DNA of 64,000 bases from Bacteroides acidifaciens (GTDB lineage Bacteria; Bacteroidota; Bacteroidia; Bacteroidales; Bacteroidaceae), in the NCBI RefSeq assembly GCF_903181435.1, contig NZ_CAEUHO010000001.1, positions 2,604,001-2,668,000 on the forward strand. Reading direction: 5' to 3'. A model generated the notes under the pieces. That model searched no databases. It saw only the letters and a list, made by a program, of their open reading frames with translations, and had not been told where the DNA came from. The translations under genes were made by a program, and so were the position numbers. Numbering within the stretch: the stretch's first letter is position 1; every line of letters starts with the position of its first letter. Shown piece after piece: positions 1 to 8,926 of the stretch.

Positions 1-96
1 CACGTGCTTCAAAAGAAGGAATGGTTTGAAGAGCAAGGGTATAAATTCGGACCAGTTTTAAAAAGCGAAGTACCGCAAGGTTACAAATGGGATTAA
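1..96 (+). CDS. C-terminal end of an unidentified protein (partial)
   Basis: An open frame runs from the first base to a TAA at 94-96 and encodes the last 31 residues of a protein, ending in GYKWD. It stops 12 bases before the sulfatase start codon on the same strand, so the two genes are probably co-transcribed. Too little is present to name the family; a secreted enzyme of the same polysaccharide-degrading cluster is plausible from position alone. Confidence 0.6.
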   Translation, partial: HVLQKKEWFEEQGYKFGPVLKSEVPQGYKWD

Positions 97-108
97 AAAA
101 AGAATACC

Positions 109-1599
109 ATGAATAAAAGAAACTTATTTATCGGTGTTTCCGCCCTATGCGGCAGTTATCTGCAAGGGCAGACTTTACAAACACAACCCAACATTATTTA
201 TATTTTAATGGACGACCTGGGATATGGGGATATCGGTTGTTTCGGACAACAAAAAATAGAAACACCCAACATCGACCGTTTATGCAAAGAAGGCATCAAA
301 CTGACACAGCATTATTCCGGTTCGCCTGTATCAGCTCCGGCACGTTGCGTATTAATGACGGGCATGCACTCCGGACACGCACAAATCCGTTTCAATAATG
401 AAATGACCGAACGTGGAGCCGTCAACAACTATGATTCCGTATATGCACATAAAGAACTGGAAGGACAGTTCCCCTTGCAAGCCAACACGATGACTATCGG
501 ACGAATGATGCAACAGGCAGGGTATGCTACCGGATGTTTCGGAAAATGGGGACTTGGTTATCCGGGCTCCGAAGGGACGCCCGGCAAGCAGGGCTTCGAT
601 CAGTTTTATGGATATAACTGCCAGCGCCAGGCACATACGTATTATCCACCATTTTTATATAAGAATGAAGAACGTGTCTATTTATCCAACAAGGTGACCG
701 ACCCTCACCGAAGTCCCTTGGACAAAGATGCTGACCCGAATGATCCGACCAGTTATGCCAAATATACGCAAAAAGAATATGCCAACGACTTAATTTTTGA
801 TGAGCTTCTAAAATTCGTCAGTGCCAATCAATCCACTCCTTTCTTCCTGATGTGGACTACTCCCCTACCGCACGTATCCCTGCAGGCTCCTGAACGTTGG
901 GTGAAGTATTATGTAGAAAAGTTCGGTGACGAAAAACCCTATACAGGCAAAGCGGGTTATCTGCCCTGCCGTTATCCACACGCCACTTATGCAGCAATGA
1001 TCAGCTATTTTGATGAACAAATAGGCGGATTGATAGAAAAATTGAAAAAGGAAAATCTATATGAGAATACACTTATTGTCTTCACTTCCGACAACGGAGC
1101 CACATTCAACGGTGGAAGTGATTCGCCCTGGTTCAACAGTGGCGGCCTTTTCAAGTCGGAATATGGATGGGGCAAATGTTTCCTGCATGAGGGTGGAATC
1201 CGGGTTCCGGCAATCATGACATGGCCGGGACACATCAAACCGGGCACGGAAAGTGATCATATTTGTGCTTTCCAGGATGTAATGCCTACCTTGGCCGAGA
1301 TAGCAGGGATTTCTTGCCCGCCGACAGACGGTATCAGTTTCCTACCTACATTACTCGGCAAAAAAGAAGAGCAAAAGCAACACGAATACTTATATTGGGA
1401 ATATCCCGATCCCAGAATCGGAAACAAAGCAATCCGTATGGGAAAATGGAAGGGAATCATTACGAATATACGGAAAGGCAATACACAGATGCAACTCTAT
1501 AATCTGGAGAATGACATCAGGGAAGAACATGATGTAGCTGCACAGCACCCTGATATCGTGAAGCATTTCGAACAATTAATGAAAGAGGCTAGCAACTAA
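109..1599 (+). CDS. Secreted Ser-type sulfatase (S1 family, arylsulfatase-like)
   Basis: The 496-residue protein begins with a Sec signal peptide (about residues 1-21). The metal-binding start of the alkaline-phosphatase-fold sulfatases is seen as DDLGYGD (residues 35-41). The signature S-A-P-A-R is at residues 75-79 and is followed by LMTG. Ser75 is the residue that an anaerobic sulfatase-maturating radical-SAM enzyme converts to formylglycine; that enzyme is not in this window. Later family motifs are FGKWGLG and FTSDNG. It should hydrolyse sulfate esters of a host or dietary glycan in the periplasm; the substrate cannot be read from the sequence. The ATG lies 12 bp after the preceding stop, so it is probably the distal gene of an operon starting outside the window. 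Confidence 0.93.
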   Translation: MNKRNLFIGVSALCGSYLQGQTLQTQPNIIYILMDDLGYGDIGCFGQQKIETPNIDRLCKEGIKLTQHYSGSPVSAPARCVLMTGMHSGHAQIRFNNEMTERGAVNNYDSVYAHKELEGQFPLQANTMTIGRMMQQAGYATGCFGKWGLGYPGSEGTPGKQGFDQFYGYNCQRQAHTYYPPFLYKNEERVYLSNKVTDPHRSPLDKDADPNDPTSYAKYTQKEYANDLIFDELLKFVSANQSTPFFLMWTTPLPHVSLQAPERWVKYYVEKFGDEKPYTGKAGYLPCRYPHATYAAMISYFDEQIGGLIEKLKKENLYENTLIVFTSDNGATFNGGSDSPWFNSGGLFKSEYGWGKCFLHEGGIRVPAIMTWPGHIKPGTESDHICAFQDVMPTLAEIAGISCPPTDGISFLPTLLGKKEEQKQHEYLYWEYPDPRIGNKAIRMGKWKGIITNIRKGNTQMQLYNLENDIREEHDVAAQHPDIVKHFEQLMKEASN

Positions 1600-1631
1600 A
1601 TCAGTTTTGACAATTCAACCTTTCTCTCAAA

Positions 1632-1682
1632 AGAAACAGTGAACATCAAGCGGAACATATTTCCACGATGTTCACTGTTTCT
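1632..1682. terminator. Bidirectional terminator between sulfatase and kinase genes
   Basis: A perfect 16-bp inverted repeat (AGAAACAGTGAACATC at 1632-1647, complement at 667-682 of the same kilobase) with a 19-base loop lies between two convergent genes. A/T-rich flanks on both sides fit termination in both directions. Confidence 0.75.
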
Positions 1683-1687
1683 CTATC

Positions 1688-2560
1688 TTAAATCAGTTCG
1701 TAACTAGCCATCTGTATCGGCATATCCAAATTATGAAGCACTTTCTCCAGCAGGATACCCTCGCGGTTATCATATTCATACCCGAAAGTGGCACGAATAC
1801 CTTGCAGGATAAACTGTGTGGCACGGTCCAACGCCATCGGCAGACTGTCTCCCTGCATCAAAGAACCGGTGATGACACTGGTGAAAGTATCGCCCGTGCC
1901 GGGATAATGTGCCGGCAGATAAGGACAGGTCACTTTCCAGTAGCGGTTTCCCTGACGGTTATAAGCATAGACAGACGTTTTATGAGGCTCATCATGTACA
2001 GGAACACTGGTGATGATAACCACTTGCGGACCTTTGTCGGACAAAAGACGAAGATATTCTTTCAGCTCTTCATCCGTGTTATCTGCTTTATAGGGTTTAT
2101 CCAATAAATAAAACAGTTCCGTCAGATTGGGGGTAATCACATCTGCTTTCGTGATTAAGTGGCGCATCTCTTTTATCATTCCTCCATCAAAGTTGGCGTA
2201 CAACCGTCCGTTATCTCCCAATACCGGATCGGCAACAATCAGGCTATCCGGCCGGCGAAAGTCCCTGATAAAATCAGAAACAATCTGAATTTGTCTTGGG
2301 GAACCCAGATATCCGGTATAGATAGCGTCGAACTCTACCTCCAGCCTCTTCCATTGGGCAATAATCTTCGGCATCTCGTCCGTCAGGTCGAGGAAGGAGA
2401 AACCGGGATATTGCGTATGATTGGATAATACAGCCGTAGGAAGCGGACAAACCTGAAAACCCATGGATGAAAGAATAGGAATGACAACGGTCAGAGATAC
2501 GCGCCCCATTCCCGAAAGGTCATGTACGGCAGCTATTTTCTTTACTTTATTGGCATACAT
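1688..2560 (-). CDS. Pyridoxamine/pyridoxal kinase-like protein (ribokinase superfamily)
   Basis: The 290-residue protein has the layout of the PdxY/PdxK-type B6-vitamer kinases: an N-terminal HDLSGMGR motif (residues 14-21), a central ADPVLGDNG (about 135-143) and the anion-hole motif PGTGDTF near residue 220, whose Asp is the catalytic base. It phosphorylates pyridoxal or pyridoxamine at the 5'-hydroxyl in B6 salvage. A hydroxymethylpyrimidine kinase of the same fold is the main alternative, but length and the HDLSG start favour a B6 kinase. It is convergent with the sulfatase and is 33 bp from the Sel1-repeat gene upstream of it. pdxA, the de novo B6 gene, is elsewhere in the window (50.2-51.3 kb). 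Confidence 0.85.
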   Translation of the reverse strand: MYANKVKKIAAVHDLSGMGRVSLTVVIPILSSMGFQVCPLPTAVLSNHTQYPGFSFLDLTDEMPKIIAQWKRLEVEFDAIYTGYLGSPRQIQIVSDFIRDFRRPDSLIVADPVLGDNGRLYANFDGGMIKEMRHLITKADVITPNLTELFYLLDKPYKADNTDEELKEYLRLLSDKGPQVVIITSVPVHDEPHKTSVYAYNRQGNRYWKVTCPYLPAHYPGTGDTFTSVITGSLMQGDSLPMALDRATQFILQGIRATFGYEYDNREGILLEKVLHNLDMPIQMASYELI

Positions 2561-2593
2561 ATAATTATAATGAAATGTTTTACTACTCTTATC

Positions 2594-3841
2594 CTATGAG
2601 TTTTTATTTATCAGTCGGAGATGCTCTTTTGCCGTATCCAAACCAAGCTCTGCCGCATCTTCAAAATACTCATATCCCAATTCTTCATCTTCCTCTGTGC
2701 CACGCCCGAAATAATAGGCTACTCCCAGCGCATTCAGCACCATGGCATTGATTGGGTCCCACAACATGTCAATATCTTCCTCCGCTTCCTGAAGATACTC
2801 CAGGGCTATGTCATCATCCTGTATTACACCGAGACCATCCTGATAGCAGATGCCAAGATAGGCTGCCGAACGCACCCTGTTTTTATCGTCACTTTGGGGA
2901 TTCTGATAGGCTTTCTCAAACCATTCGGCAGCTTTGGCATAATCCTGTTCAATGCTGCCCCATCCATCGAAATAGTAGTATGCCACCTGCCACTGAGCAT
3001 TAGGATGACCTCCAATAGCAGCTATCTCATAGAAATTGAAAGCCATGTCGACATCTCTTTCCACACCAAACCCCTCATCATAGCAACAGCCAGCATTGAA
3101 TGTCGCCTGTATATCGTAGCGATGTGCCGCCTTGATGTAATAAGAGAGCGATGCCTCCGGATTATTTTTCTCATGTCCGAGGTAATATCCGTAATTTCCG
3201 CAAATCACCGGAGAAATCTCAGCAAGCGCTTGAAAATAAACTTCAAACACCTCCTGCCTGATATCGCAGAGCCCTGACTCACGGATATTGCGATAATTGC
3301 CCCAACCGGCACAGATACGCCCGTTAAAGCTGCGTTCGTACCATTCTTTTGCTATCGGATAGGCCCAAGCATTATAATTGTCCTCGGTTTTGAATTGCTT
3401 GGCAAGCTCAGGCTCAACAAGCAGATAGTCGCCCCAATAATAAACATTTCCTATCATATAGCAGCAGAACGCATTGCCACGCTCAGCCTGTTTGAGAATC
3501 TCCTCAAAAGCTTCCTTGAACGACTCAAAAGGCATCCCACGCTGAACCGCCGGAGTGAAGTTGCCGCTTCGTACGGCACAAAGCACCCCCGTAGCACTGC
3601 CCATGAGCGCACTCTTCTGCATAAGTTTTGAGGCATTAGCATCGTCAGTGGCAAAGCCGGCTCCGCTCCATACATACTCCTCGCCCATGAAACAACGTGC
3701 GATGAAGCATAATGCGTCTGCATCGCCTTGCTGTGCCGCCTGCATAAGCATCGCGTATCCACGGTGTATCTCTTCCTTGTCGAAACTAGTCCAAATTAAA
3801 TCTACTGCCTTCACCACCGGCAGACTGTATTTACCGTTCAT
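2594..3841 (-). CDS. Sel1-like repeat protein (415 aa)
   Basis: The protein is built of Sel1-like helical repeats, a TPR relative: units such as YYIKAAHRYDIQATFNAG, FYEIAAIGGHPNAQWQVA and AEWFEKAY recur at about 36-44 residue spacing and carry the typical A-x3-G-x3-A and Y-x2-G-x-G positions. No signal peptide is seen, so it is probably a cytoplasmic interaction scaffold. Its ATG overlaps the end of the upstream gene (3831-4652) by 11 bp, indicating translational coupling. Partner and function are unknown. Confidence 0.85.
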   Translation of the reverse strand: MNGKYSLPVVKAVDLIWTSFDKEEIHRGYAMLMQAAQQGDADALCFIARCFMGEEYVWSGAGFATDDANASKLMQKSALMGSATGVLCAVRSGNFTPAVQRGMPFESFKEAFEEILKQAERGNAFCCYMIGNVYYWGDYLLVEPELAKQFKTEDNYNAWAYPIAKEWYERSFNGRICAGWGNYRNIRESGLCDIRQEVFEVYFQALAEISPVICGNYGYYLGHEKNNPEASLSYYIKAAHRYDIQATFNAGCCYDEGFGVERDVDMAFNFYEIAAIGGHPNAQWQVAYYYFDGWGSIEQDYAKAAEWFEKAYQNPQSDDKNRVRSAAYLGICYQDGLGVIQDDDIALEYLQEAEEDIDMLWDPINAMVLNALGVAYYFGRGTEEDEELGYEYFEDAAELGLDTAKEHLRLINKNS

Positions 3842-4652
3842 CTCTTTCCTTCTTATCTAATTTATCCTCTTCATCTAAAAATCTGAAAGCCAATCGCTGA
3901 AAATAATCCGTCACATCAAACGTCTCCCATTCGGGAAGCGGGTCGGGATACGTGCGTTCCACTGTGAAATCCCACAGCCAACGGCGTAAAGGGACAACGT
4001 CGGACAGGATGAAACGGTATCCTGTCGGTATGGGTTTTGTCCATCTTACCAACTCGACTTTGTACTTTGCCAATCCGTCATTGTCATCACACCGATGAAT
4101 ATTTATATATCCGCCATCCTCATCCGTAAAGTCATGCAGAAGCCATTTTGATTTGCCCTCTATGATATTTTCAAGAGCAGCCATAACATCCGCACAACCG
4201 AAATATCTGAAATCCTCGCCATCGACAGTAAGAGTCGATTCCACCTTCCGCGGTGCAGGCTTCAACTCCTCGCATGTCCAGTTTTGTACATCAGGAATCT
4301 TCGCCAACTGAAAGAAATCGCACATCACATCTGTTGCATTCTCGACCGAGAAGCCGCTGCGTACCATCCGTAGTATCGTTTTTCCGACCCGGAAATAGGC
4401 GGCAATGTGAGAATCCTTATAGAAACTTAGAGCGAAAAGTTCGGCAGAACGGATAAGTCTGACCGGCAGACACTTTTCGATAGTGACATACTCGTGGATA
4501 TCTACTTTGTACACCGCTTCCATAATTCGCACAACGGTGACATTGCTTGTGCGTTCTTTACCATTCTCGGTAATCAGCACATATTGGGGTTTCATTGCCG
4601 CCGTGCCGGAATACGTGCCTCTTGGATGTTTCGGGTCAAACATAGTCGTCAT
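3831..4652 (-). CDS. Unknown 273-aa protein coupled to the Sel1-repeat protein
   Basis: I do not recognise the family. The 273 residues have no signal peptide or membrane segment. The composition is soluble, with Trp/Tyr-rich patches in the second half (VELVRWTKPIPTGYRF, LRRWLWDF) and a very charged C-terminus (DEEDKLDKKERDER). The 3' end overlaps the start of the Sel1-repeat gene by 11 bp, so the two products are probably made together and may bind each other. An effector/immunity or secretion-accessory pair is possible but nothing in the sequence proves it. Confidence 0.75.
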   Translation of the reverse strand: MTTMFDPKHPRGTYSGTAAMKPQYVLITENGKERTSNVTVVRIMEAVYKVDIHEYVTIEKCLPVRLIRSAELFALSFYKDSHIAAYFRVGKTILRMVRSGFSVENATDVMCDFFQLAKIPDVQNWTCEELKPAPRKVESTLTVDGEDFRYFGCADVMAALENIIEGKSKWLLHDFTDEDGGYINIHRCDDNDGLAKYKVELVRWTKPIPTGYRFILSDVVPLRRWLWDFTVERTYPDPLPEWETFDVTDYFQRLAFRFLDEEDKLDKKERDER

Positions 4653-4716
4653 TCGTTTATAGGTAGTTTTATCTCCATTCGCTATTCATTGGTTTGCGCA
4701 AAGTTACTGCCTCCAC

Positions 4717-5346
4717 TCAATATCTCCAAGGCGGTTGCAAAATATCTCCCATCTCATTGTCTGTATTTGTCAATATCACTAATACGTCCCGTGCCCCATG
4801 CGCTCCCATCACCAACGCCTGCTCAATATCAGCTGTCTTTGACGGACCGGAGATGAACGTTCCGAACTGATATTCCTGTCCGTCCAGTTTGCGGTAGGCA
4901 TCATACATGGTATCTACAATTTTATTCCGGTCGAGCAGAATGACCAATTTCTCCGAGATAAAATAGATTGCTTTATATTTCACCGTCTGCGGTATCCAAA
5001 TGGCTCCGTTTTCGGCCACTCCGATTTCTCCTTTCACTACGGCAACATCTGTACCGTCCAGCTCTTTCGGATCATCCAAATTATCGGGATTGAACGTAGC
5101 ACAGGAAATATCCGGCAATACGGAAGCAATACGCATAGCGTCCGGATAAGTCCGGCGTATGACCGCATTCACATCTTCCCCTTCACCCAACACAACTGCC
5201 GTACCACCCACCACACGGCTGATTGCACAGAACTGCTCTATCTTGTCAGGATATGACAATCGTTTCATATCCGCAATATCCGGTTGATCATAACGCGTCT
5301 GCGTATGCTGCCGGATGCTGGCTAATATATCTTCTCTGCTGCTCAT
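4717..5346 (-). CDS. lutC: Lactate utilization protein C (LUD domain)
   Basis: The 209-residue protein is a single LUD domain (LutC/YkgG family), with the family block VAVVKGEIGVAENGAIW at mid-length. I place the start at 5346 rather than at the upstream Met at 5385: the 5346 ATG overlaps the lutB stop as ATGA and follows an AAAGGAGG ribosome site. It is the third gene of lutA-lutB-lutC on this strand. In B. subtilis the complex oxidises L-lactate to pyruvate; here that role is inferred from synteny. Confidence 0.9.
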   Translation of the reverse strand: MSSREDILASIRQHTQTRYDQPDIADMKRLSYPDKIEQFCAISRVVGGTAVVLGEGEDVNAVIRRTYPDAMRIASVLPDISCATFNPDNLDDPKELDGTDVAVVKGEIGVAENGAIWIPQTVKYKAIYFISEKLVILLDRNKIVDTMYDAYRKLDGQEYQFGTFISGPSKTADIEQALVMGAHGARDVLVILTNTDNEMGDILQPPWRY

Positions 5347-6728
5347 TTGGATTCCTCCTTTCCTTGTACTTTGTTTTTCTTCCACATTTCATTGAACGAC
5401 TCGCTGGCAAATTCCGGCAGTTCACGCCCCTTTCCCCAATCGTCGAGATCGTTGTATTTCATGAAACGAGGCAGACCATTTACCACCGGGGCTGCCCACA
5501 AGGCTGCGTTGAACAATGCCGGACGCTCCATCAGGAACTTCATACCGCCGGACATGATCTTCTTTCGCGTATTGGCTTTCCCCAGTCCGTCCAAATCCTG
5601 ACGCCATTTGTAAATCTGTTCTGCCAAATCTACTTTCACCGGACAGACATTGGAACAGGACATGCACAGAGAACACGCTGAAAGATTATCGTAATACTTC
5701 TCTGGAGTATGGGCCATACCCAAGTTGATGCCAATAGGTCCGGGGATGAAGTACGTATAAGAGTAACCTCCACTCCGGCGATACACCGGACAGGTGTTCA
5801 TGCACGCACCACAACGAATACAGTTCAGTGTCTTGATATGGTCGGGCTTGGATAGTAAGGCACTCCGGCCGTTGTCTACGATGATAATATGGTATTCACC
5901 GCCTTCGCGGGGACGGCGGTAATGAGAGGTATATGTTGTCACCGGCTGTCCGGTTGCCGAACGGGCGAGTAATCGGGTGAACACGCCTAACGCATCCAGG
6001 TCCGGGACGATCTTTTCCATACCGAAAGCGGCAATGTTCAGTTTCGGGTAGGAAGTACCCATATCGGCATTTCCTTCATTGGTGCAGACCACAATGTCAC
6101 CGGTTGAGGCAACGGCGAAGTTGGCGCCTGTCATGGCGGCTTCGGCGTTGAGGAAGAGATGGCGCAGGTTCTTACGTGCGGCATGAGTCAGGTAGGTAGG
6201 ATCAAAGTTTCCCTTTTCCGTACCCATCTCCTTTTCGAATAGTTCGCCTACCTGTTCCCGTTTGATGTGGATGGCGGGCAGTACGATGTGGCTCGGTTCG
6301 AGATGCATCAGTTGCAGGATGCGTTCGCCCAAATCGGATTCAACGACATCAATGCCCCGTTCCATCAAGAAAGGATTCAAGCCACACTCTTCGGCGAGCA
6401 TGGATTTGCTCTTGATGAAATGGTGGACGTTATGCTCATTCAGTATCTTGTAGACGATGGCGCAGTATTCATCGGCATCTTTTGCCCAATGTACGATGGC
6501 ACCGTTGGCGGTAGCATTCTTCTCAAACTCCAGCAGAAGTTCTTCGAGGTGGCTGTTGGAATATAGCTTCAACTCGCAAGCCTTGTTGCGCAACTCTTCC
6601 CATTCGGGAACTTCCTTGCTCATCTTGTCCCTTTTGGCACGGACCATCCAAAGGGTTTCGTTATGCCATGCTGCCATCTTGCTGTCCTGCAAGAACTTTT
6701 CGGCAGCCTTTGAATGTTTTGTACTCAT
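5343..6728 (-). CDS. lutB: Iron-sulfur lactate utilization protein B
   Basis: The 461-residue protein has an N-terminal LUD domain (about 50-280) and a C-terminal ferredoxin-like region with two complete [4Fe-4S] motifs: Cys303/306/309/313 and Cys352/355/358/362. This is the standard LutB/YkgF layout. It should carry electrons from lactate oxidation within the LutABC complex. The gene overlaps lutA by 4 bp at its start and lutC by 4 bp at its end (ATGA both times), so the three proteins are translationally coupled. Confidence 0.93.
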   Translation of the reverse strand: MSTKHSKAAEKFLQDSKMAAWHNETLWMVRAKRDKMSKEVPEWEELRNKACELKLYSNSHLEELLLEFEKNATANGAIVHWAKDADEYCAIVYKILNEHNVHHFIKSKSMLAEECGLNPFLMERGIDVVESDLGERILQLMHLEPSHIVLPAIHIKREQVGELFEKEMGTEKGNFDPTYLTHAARKNLRHLFLNAEAAMTGANFAVASTGDIVVCTNEGNADMGTSYPKLNIAAFGMEKIVPDLDALGVFTRLLARSATGQPVTTYTSHYRRPREGGEYHIIIVDNGRSALLSKPDHIKTLNCIRCGACMNTCPVYRRSGGYSYTYFIPGPIGINLGMAHTPEKYYDNLSACSLCMSCSNVCPVKVDLAEQIYKWRQDLDGLGKANTRKKIMSGGMKFLMERPALFNAALWAAPVVNGLPRFMKYNDLDDWGKGRELPEFASESFNEMWKKNKVQGKEESK

Positions 6729-7465
6729 GATTGCGACGCTAGAATTTCTACAATATGGATAATCTGAATAGGCAGATGCTCCCGTTTGATGACACCTTGC
6801 ATGTGCATCAGGCAGGAACTGTCCGCTCCGACAATATACTCGGCTCCGGTAGCGATATGATCTTTTACCTTATCACGCCCCATACAGACGGAAACTGACT
6901 GCTCTTCTACCGCAAACATTCCGCCAAAGCCGCAACACTCGTCAATATGGCTGGGCTCGAATACTTCGATGCCTTCTACCAGATTGAGCAGGTCACGCAA
7001 TTTATTGTAATAAGGGATGTTCAGTTCGGTGGGAGCAGAAATCAACAGTTCGCGCACCCCATGACAGCTATTGTGAATACTGACTTTATGAGGAAAGCGT
7101 GCCGGAATTTTGGAAGGTTTCAAGACATCGTGAATGAACTCACAAATATCATAAATCTTTCCCGCACTCTGACAAACATGTCCTTCTTTCTTCAAAATCC
7201 CCGGATGATTCTCTTTCACAAATGCCACACAACTGGCGGAAGGACCGACGATGTAATCGTATTCCCGGAACAGATCGTCAAAACGGAGTGCCAATTTCAT
7301 CGATTCATCTTCAAAACCGGCATTTGCCATCGGTTGTCCGCAACAAGTCTGATCCAACGGATAATCGACGTCTACTCCCAAGCTTTTCAATAGCCGATAC
7401 GATGCCACTCCCACATTGGGGTAAATAGCGTTGATATAACAAGGAATAAACAAACCTACTTTCAT
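6725..7465 (-). CDS. lutA: Lactate utilization protein A (CCG-domain oxidoreductase subunit)
   Basis: The 246-residue protein contains the two cysteine-rich CCG domains of the LutA/GlpC/HdrB family, ending in CCGQPM (first half) and CCGFGGMF (second half). These ligate iron-sulfur clusters in the related enzymes. It is the first gene of lutABC; 51 bp separate its ATG from the stop of queE, and I saw no perfect TAnnTTTG box in that gap. The role, L-lactate to pyruvate, is taken from the family. Confidence 0.92.
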   Translation of the reverse strand: MKVGLFIPCYINAIYPNVGVASYRLLKSLGVDVDYPLDQTCCGQPMANAGFEDESMKLALRFDDLFREYDYIVGPSASCVAFVKENHPGILKKEGHVCQSAGKIYDICEFIHDVLKPSKIPARFPHKVSIHNSCHGVRELLISAPTELNIPYYNKLRDLLNLVEGIEVFEPSHIDECCGFGGMFAVEEQSVSVCMGRDKVKDHIATGAEYIVGADSSCLMHMQGVIKREHLPIQIIHIVEILASQS

Positions 7466-7516
7466 ATTATGTTCTGTAATAATTTAAGCTTCTTCCGTAT
7501 CACCCGTCTATTTTGC

Positions 7517-8062
7517 TCAACGGATGTCGATTAATTTGTGTGTTTGCAAGCTGAGTCTCCATTTGGGATGTCGCATTACACAGTCCACTGTTGAAGCAGT
7601 GTTATTACAAGAACAAGGCTGGAGGAAAAAATGTTCGGCGGGAAGTTGTTCAAAAATGCTTATATCTTGTCCTTCATAGACCACTTTCACTTCATCCATC
7701 CGGTCGATGGCAAGCTTCGCCCCTTGTTTGGGAGAGCAGGTCACCCAGTCGATAGCTGCCGGCAGGGGGCGTGTACCGTTGGTTTCGATACAAACATATT
7801 TACCTGCCCGGTGCAGGCGGTCGATAAATTCATCGTCTATCCACAAAGAGGGTTCACCACCTGTCAAGATGACGGTAACGGCAGGATATTTTTCTACTTC
7901 AGAGATAATTTCGTCGTCGGTCATCATTGTTCCTTCTTCGTGTTGTGTATCGCAAAAATCGCATTTCAGGTTGCAGCCGGAAAAACGGACAAAGATAGCC
8001 GGGGTTCCGGTGTGGTAGCCCTCGCCCTGCAAACTGTAAAAGATTTCATTAATCTTTCTCAT
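7517..8062 (-). CDS. queE: 7-carboxy-7-deazaguanine synthase
   Basis: The 181-residue radical-SAM enzyme has Cys30-x3-Cys34-x2-Cys37 (CNLKCDFC) for the [4Fe-4S] cluster, the N-terminal SLQGEG motif and TGGEPSL for SAM binding. QueE turns 6-carboxytetrahydropterin into 7-carboxy-7-deazaguanine for queuosine. queD, which makes its substrate, is 20 bp upstream on the same strand. Both genes start in the same context (aaaatacatacaRcRATG, 12-13 bases directly before the ATG), which argues for matched translation. Confidence 0.95.
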   Translation of the reverse strand: MRKINEIFYSLQGEGYHTGTPAIFVRFSGCNLKCDFCDTQHEEGTMMTDDEIISEVEKYPAVTVILTGGEPSLWIDDEFIDRLHRAGKYVCIETNGTRPLPAAIDWVTCSPKQGAKLAIDRMDEVKVVYEGQDISIFEQLPAEHFFLQPCSCNNTASTVDCVMRHPKWRLSLQTHKLIDIR

Positions 8063-8082
8063 CGTTGTATGTATTTTGTTTG

Positions 8083-8439
8083 CTACTCTTTCTCTTCTCC
8101 TGTTGTAGAGTCTTTCTCGTAGATGACAATGTTTCCTTCCGACTCCTGCACCTCCACTTTATAGCATTGCGGGATTTGTTTGCAAACCCAGCGGGCAATA
8201 TTCTCGGCTGTGGGATTGAACGGAAGTACTTCATTCAGATTTTGATGGTCGAGTTTCTCCATGACCACTTCTTTGATGCGGGTAAAATCGACCACCATTC
8301 CTTCGGAGTTAAGTCGTGCGGAACGACAATAAACGGTGATAATCCAGTTGTGACCGTGTAGACTGGCGCATTTACTGCGATACGGGAGTACCAGCTTATG
8401 GGAAGCTGAAATCTCCATACGTTTGATTACTGTAAACAT
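8083..8439 (-). CDS. queD: 6-carboxytetrahydropterin synthase
   Basis: The protein is a 118-residue tunnelling-fold enzyme. With the start at 8439, His14, His28 and His30 (SASHK, LHGHN) are the zinc ligands and Cys24 is the catalytic nucleophile. An in-frame Met lies ten codons earlier (8469), but the 8439 ATG is preceded by the same aaaatacatacagca sequence that precedes queE, so I chose it. The enzyme converts 7,8-dihydroneopterin triphosphate into 6-carboxytetrahydropterin. It is first in a queD-queE operon; queC and queF are not in the window. Confidence 0.93.
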   Translation of the reverse strand: MFTVIKRMEISASHKLVLPYRSKCASLHGHNWIITVYCRSARLNSEGMVVDFTRIKEVVMEKLDHQNLNEVLPFNPTAENIARWVCKQIPQCYKVEVQESEGNIVIYEKDSTTGEEKE

Positions 8440-8492
8440 TGCTGTATGTATTTTAATAGTTATACGCATCTAATGTCACCTCGATGCGACGG

Positions 8493-8500
8493 CAAAGGTA
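8493..8500 (-). promoter_or_regulatory. -7 promoter box of queD-queE
   Basis: TACCTTTG on the minus strand matches the Bacteroides -7 consensus TAnnTTTG. The predicted transcript start leaves a leader of about 45 bases before the queD ATG at 8439. Confidence 0.65.
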
Positions 8501-8554
8501 ATACAAAAAGAGTTTTCATTCAGCAATGACAGTTATTTTTTCCTATTTTCGTAC

Positions 8555-8562
8555 TATCTTTG
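8555..8562 (+). promoter_or_regulatory. -7 promoter box of the DUF454 gene, almost touching the start codon
   Basis: TATCTTTG matches TAnnTTTG exactly and ends only 4 bases before the ATG at 8567. With a transcript start about 6-7 bases after the box, the mRNA would be leaderless or nearly so. It is divergent from the queD promoter 55 bp away. Confidence 0.6.
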
Positions 8563-8566
8563 CCAC

Positions 8567-8926
8567 ATGAAAACTCTGTATATTGTTTTAGGAAGCATTT
8601 CCCTGGCACTCGGTATTCTCGGCATCTTTCTGCCGTTACTGCCTACTACCCCCTTTCTGCTACTCACGGCCGCCCTTTACTTCAAGGGTTCGCCCCGATT
8701 ATATAATTGGTTGTTGAACCATCCGCATTTCGGTCCTTATATCCGTAACTTCCGCGAGAATAAAGCAATTCCGCTACGAGCCAAGATTATCTCACTTGTA
8801 CTGATGTGGGGGACAATGCTGTATTGCATTTTCTTCCTGATTCCTCTGCTATGGGTAAAGATTCTCCTGGGACTGATAGCCGCAGGTGTTACTTATCATA
8901 TTCTTTCTTTCAAGACGTTGAGGTAG
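8567..8926 (+). CDS. DUF454 (YbaN-type) inner-membrane protein
   Basis: The 119-residue protein matches the DUF454/YbaN family: a first membrane segment (about 5-25), the motif LLPTTPFLLL, the short loop with FKGSPRLYNWLLNHP, and two more hydrophobic segments between about 75 and 112. Family function is unknown. The last 31 bp overlap the 3' end of the convergent nucleosidase gene; both reading frames look real. Confidence 0.88.
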   Translation: MKTLYIVLGSISLALGILGIFLPLLPTTPFLLLTAALYFKGSPRLYNWLLNHPHFGPYIRNFRENKAIPLRAKIISLVLMWGTMLYCIFFLIPLLWVKILLGLIAAGVTYHILSFKTLR

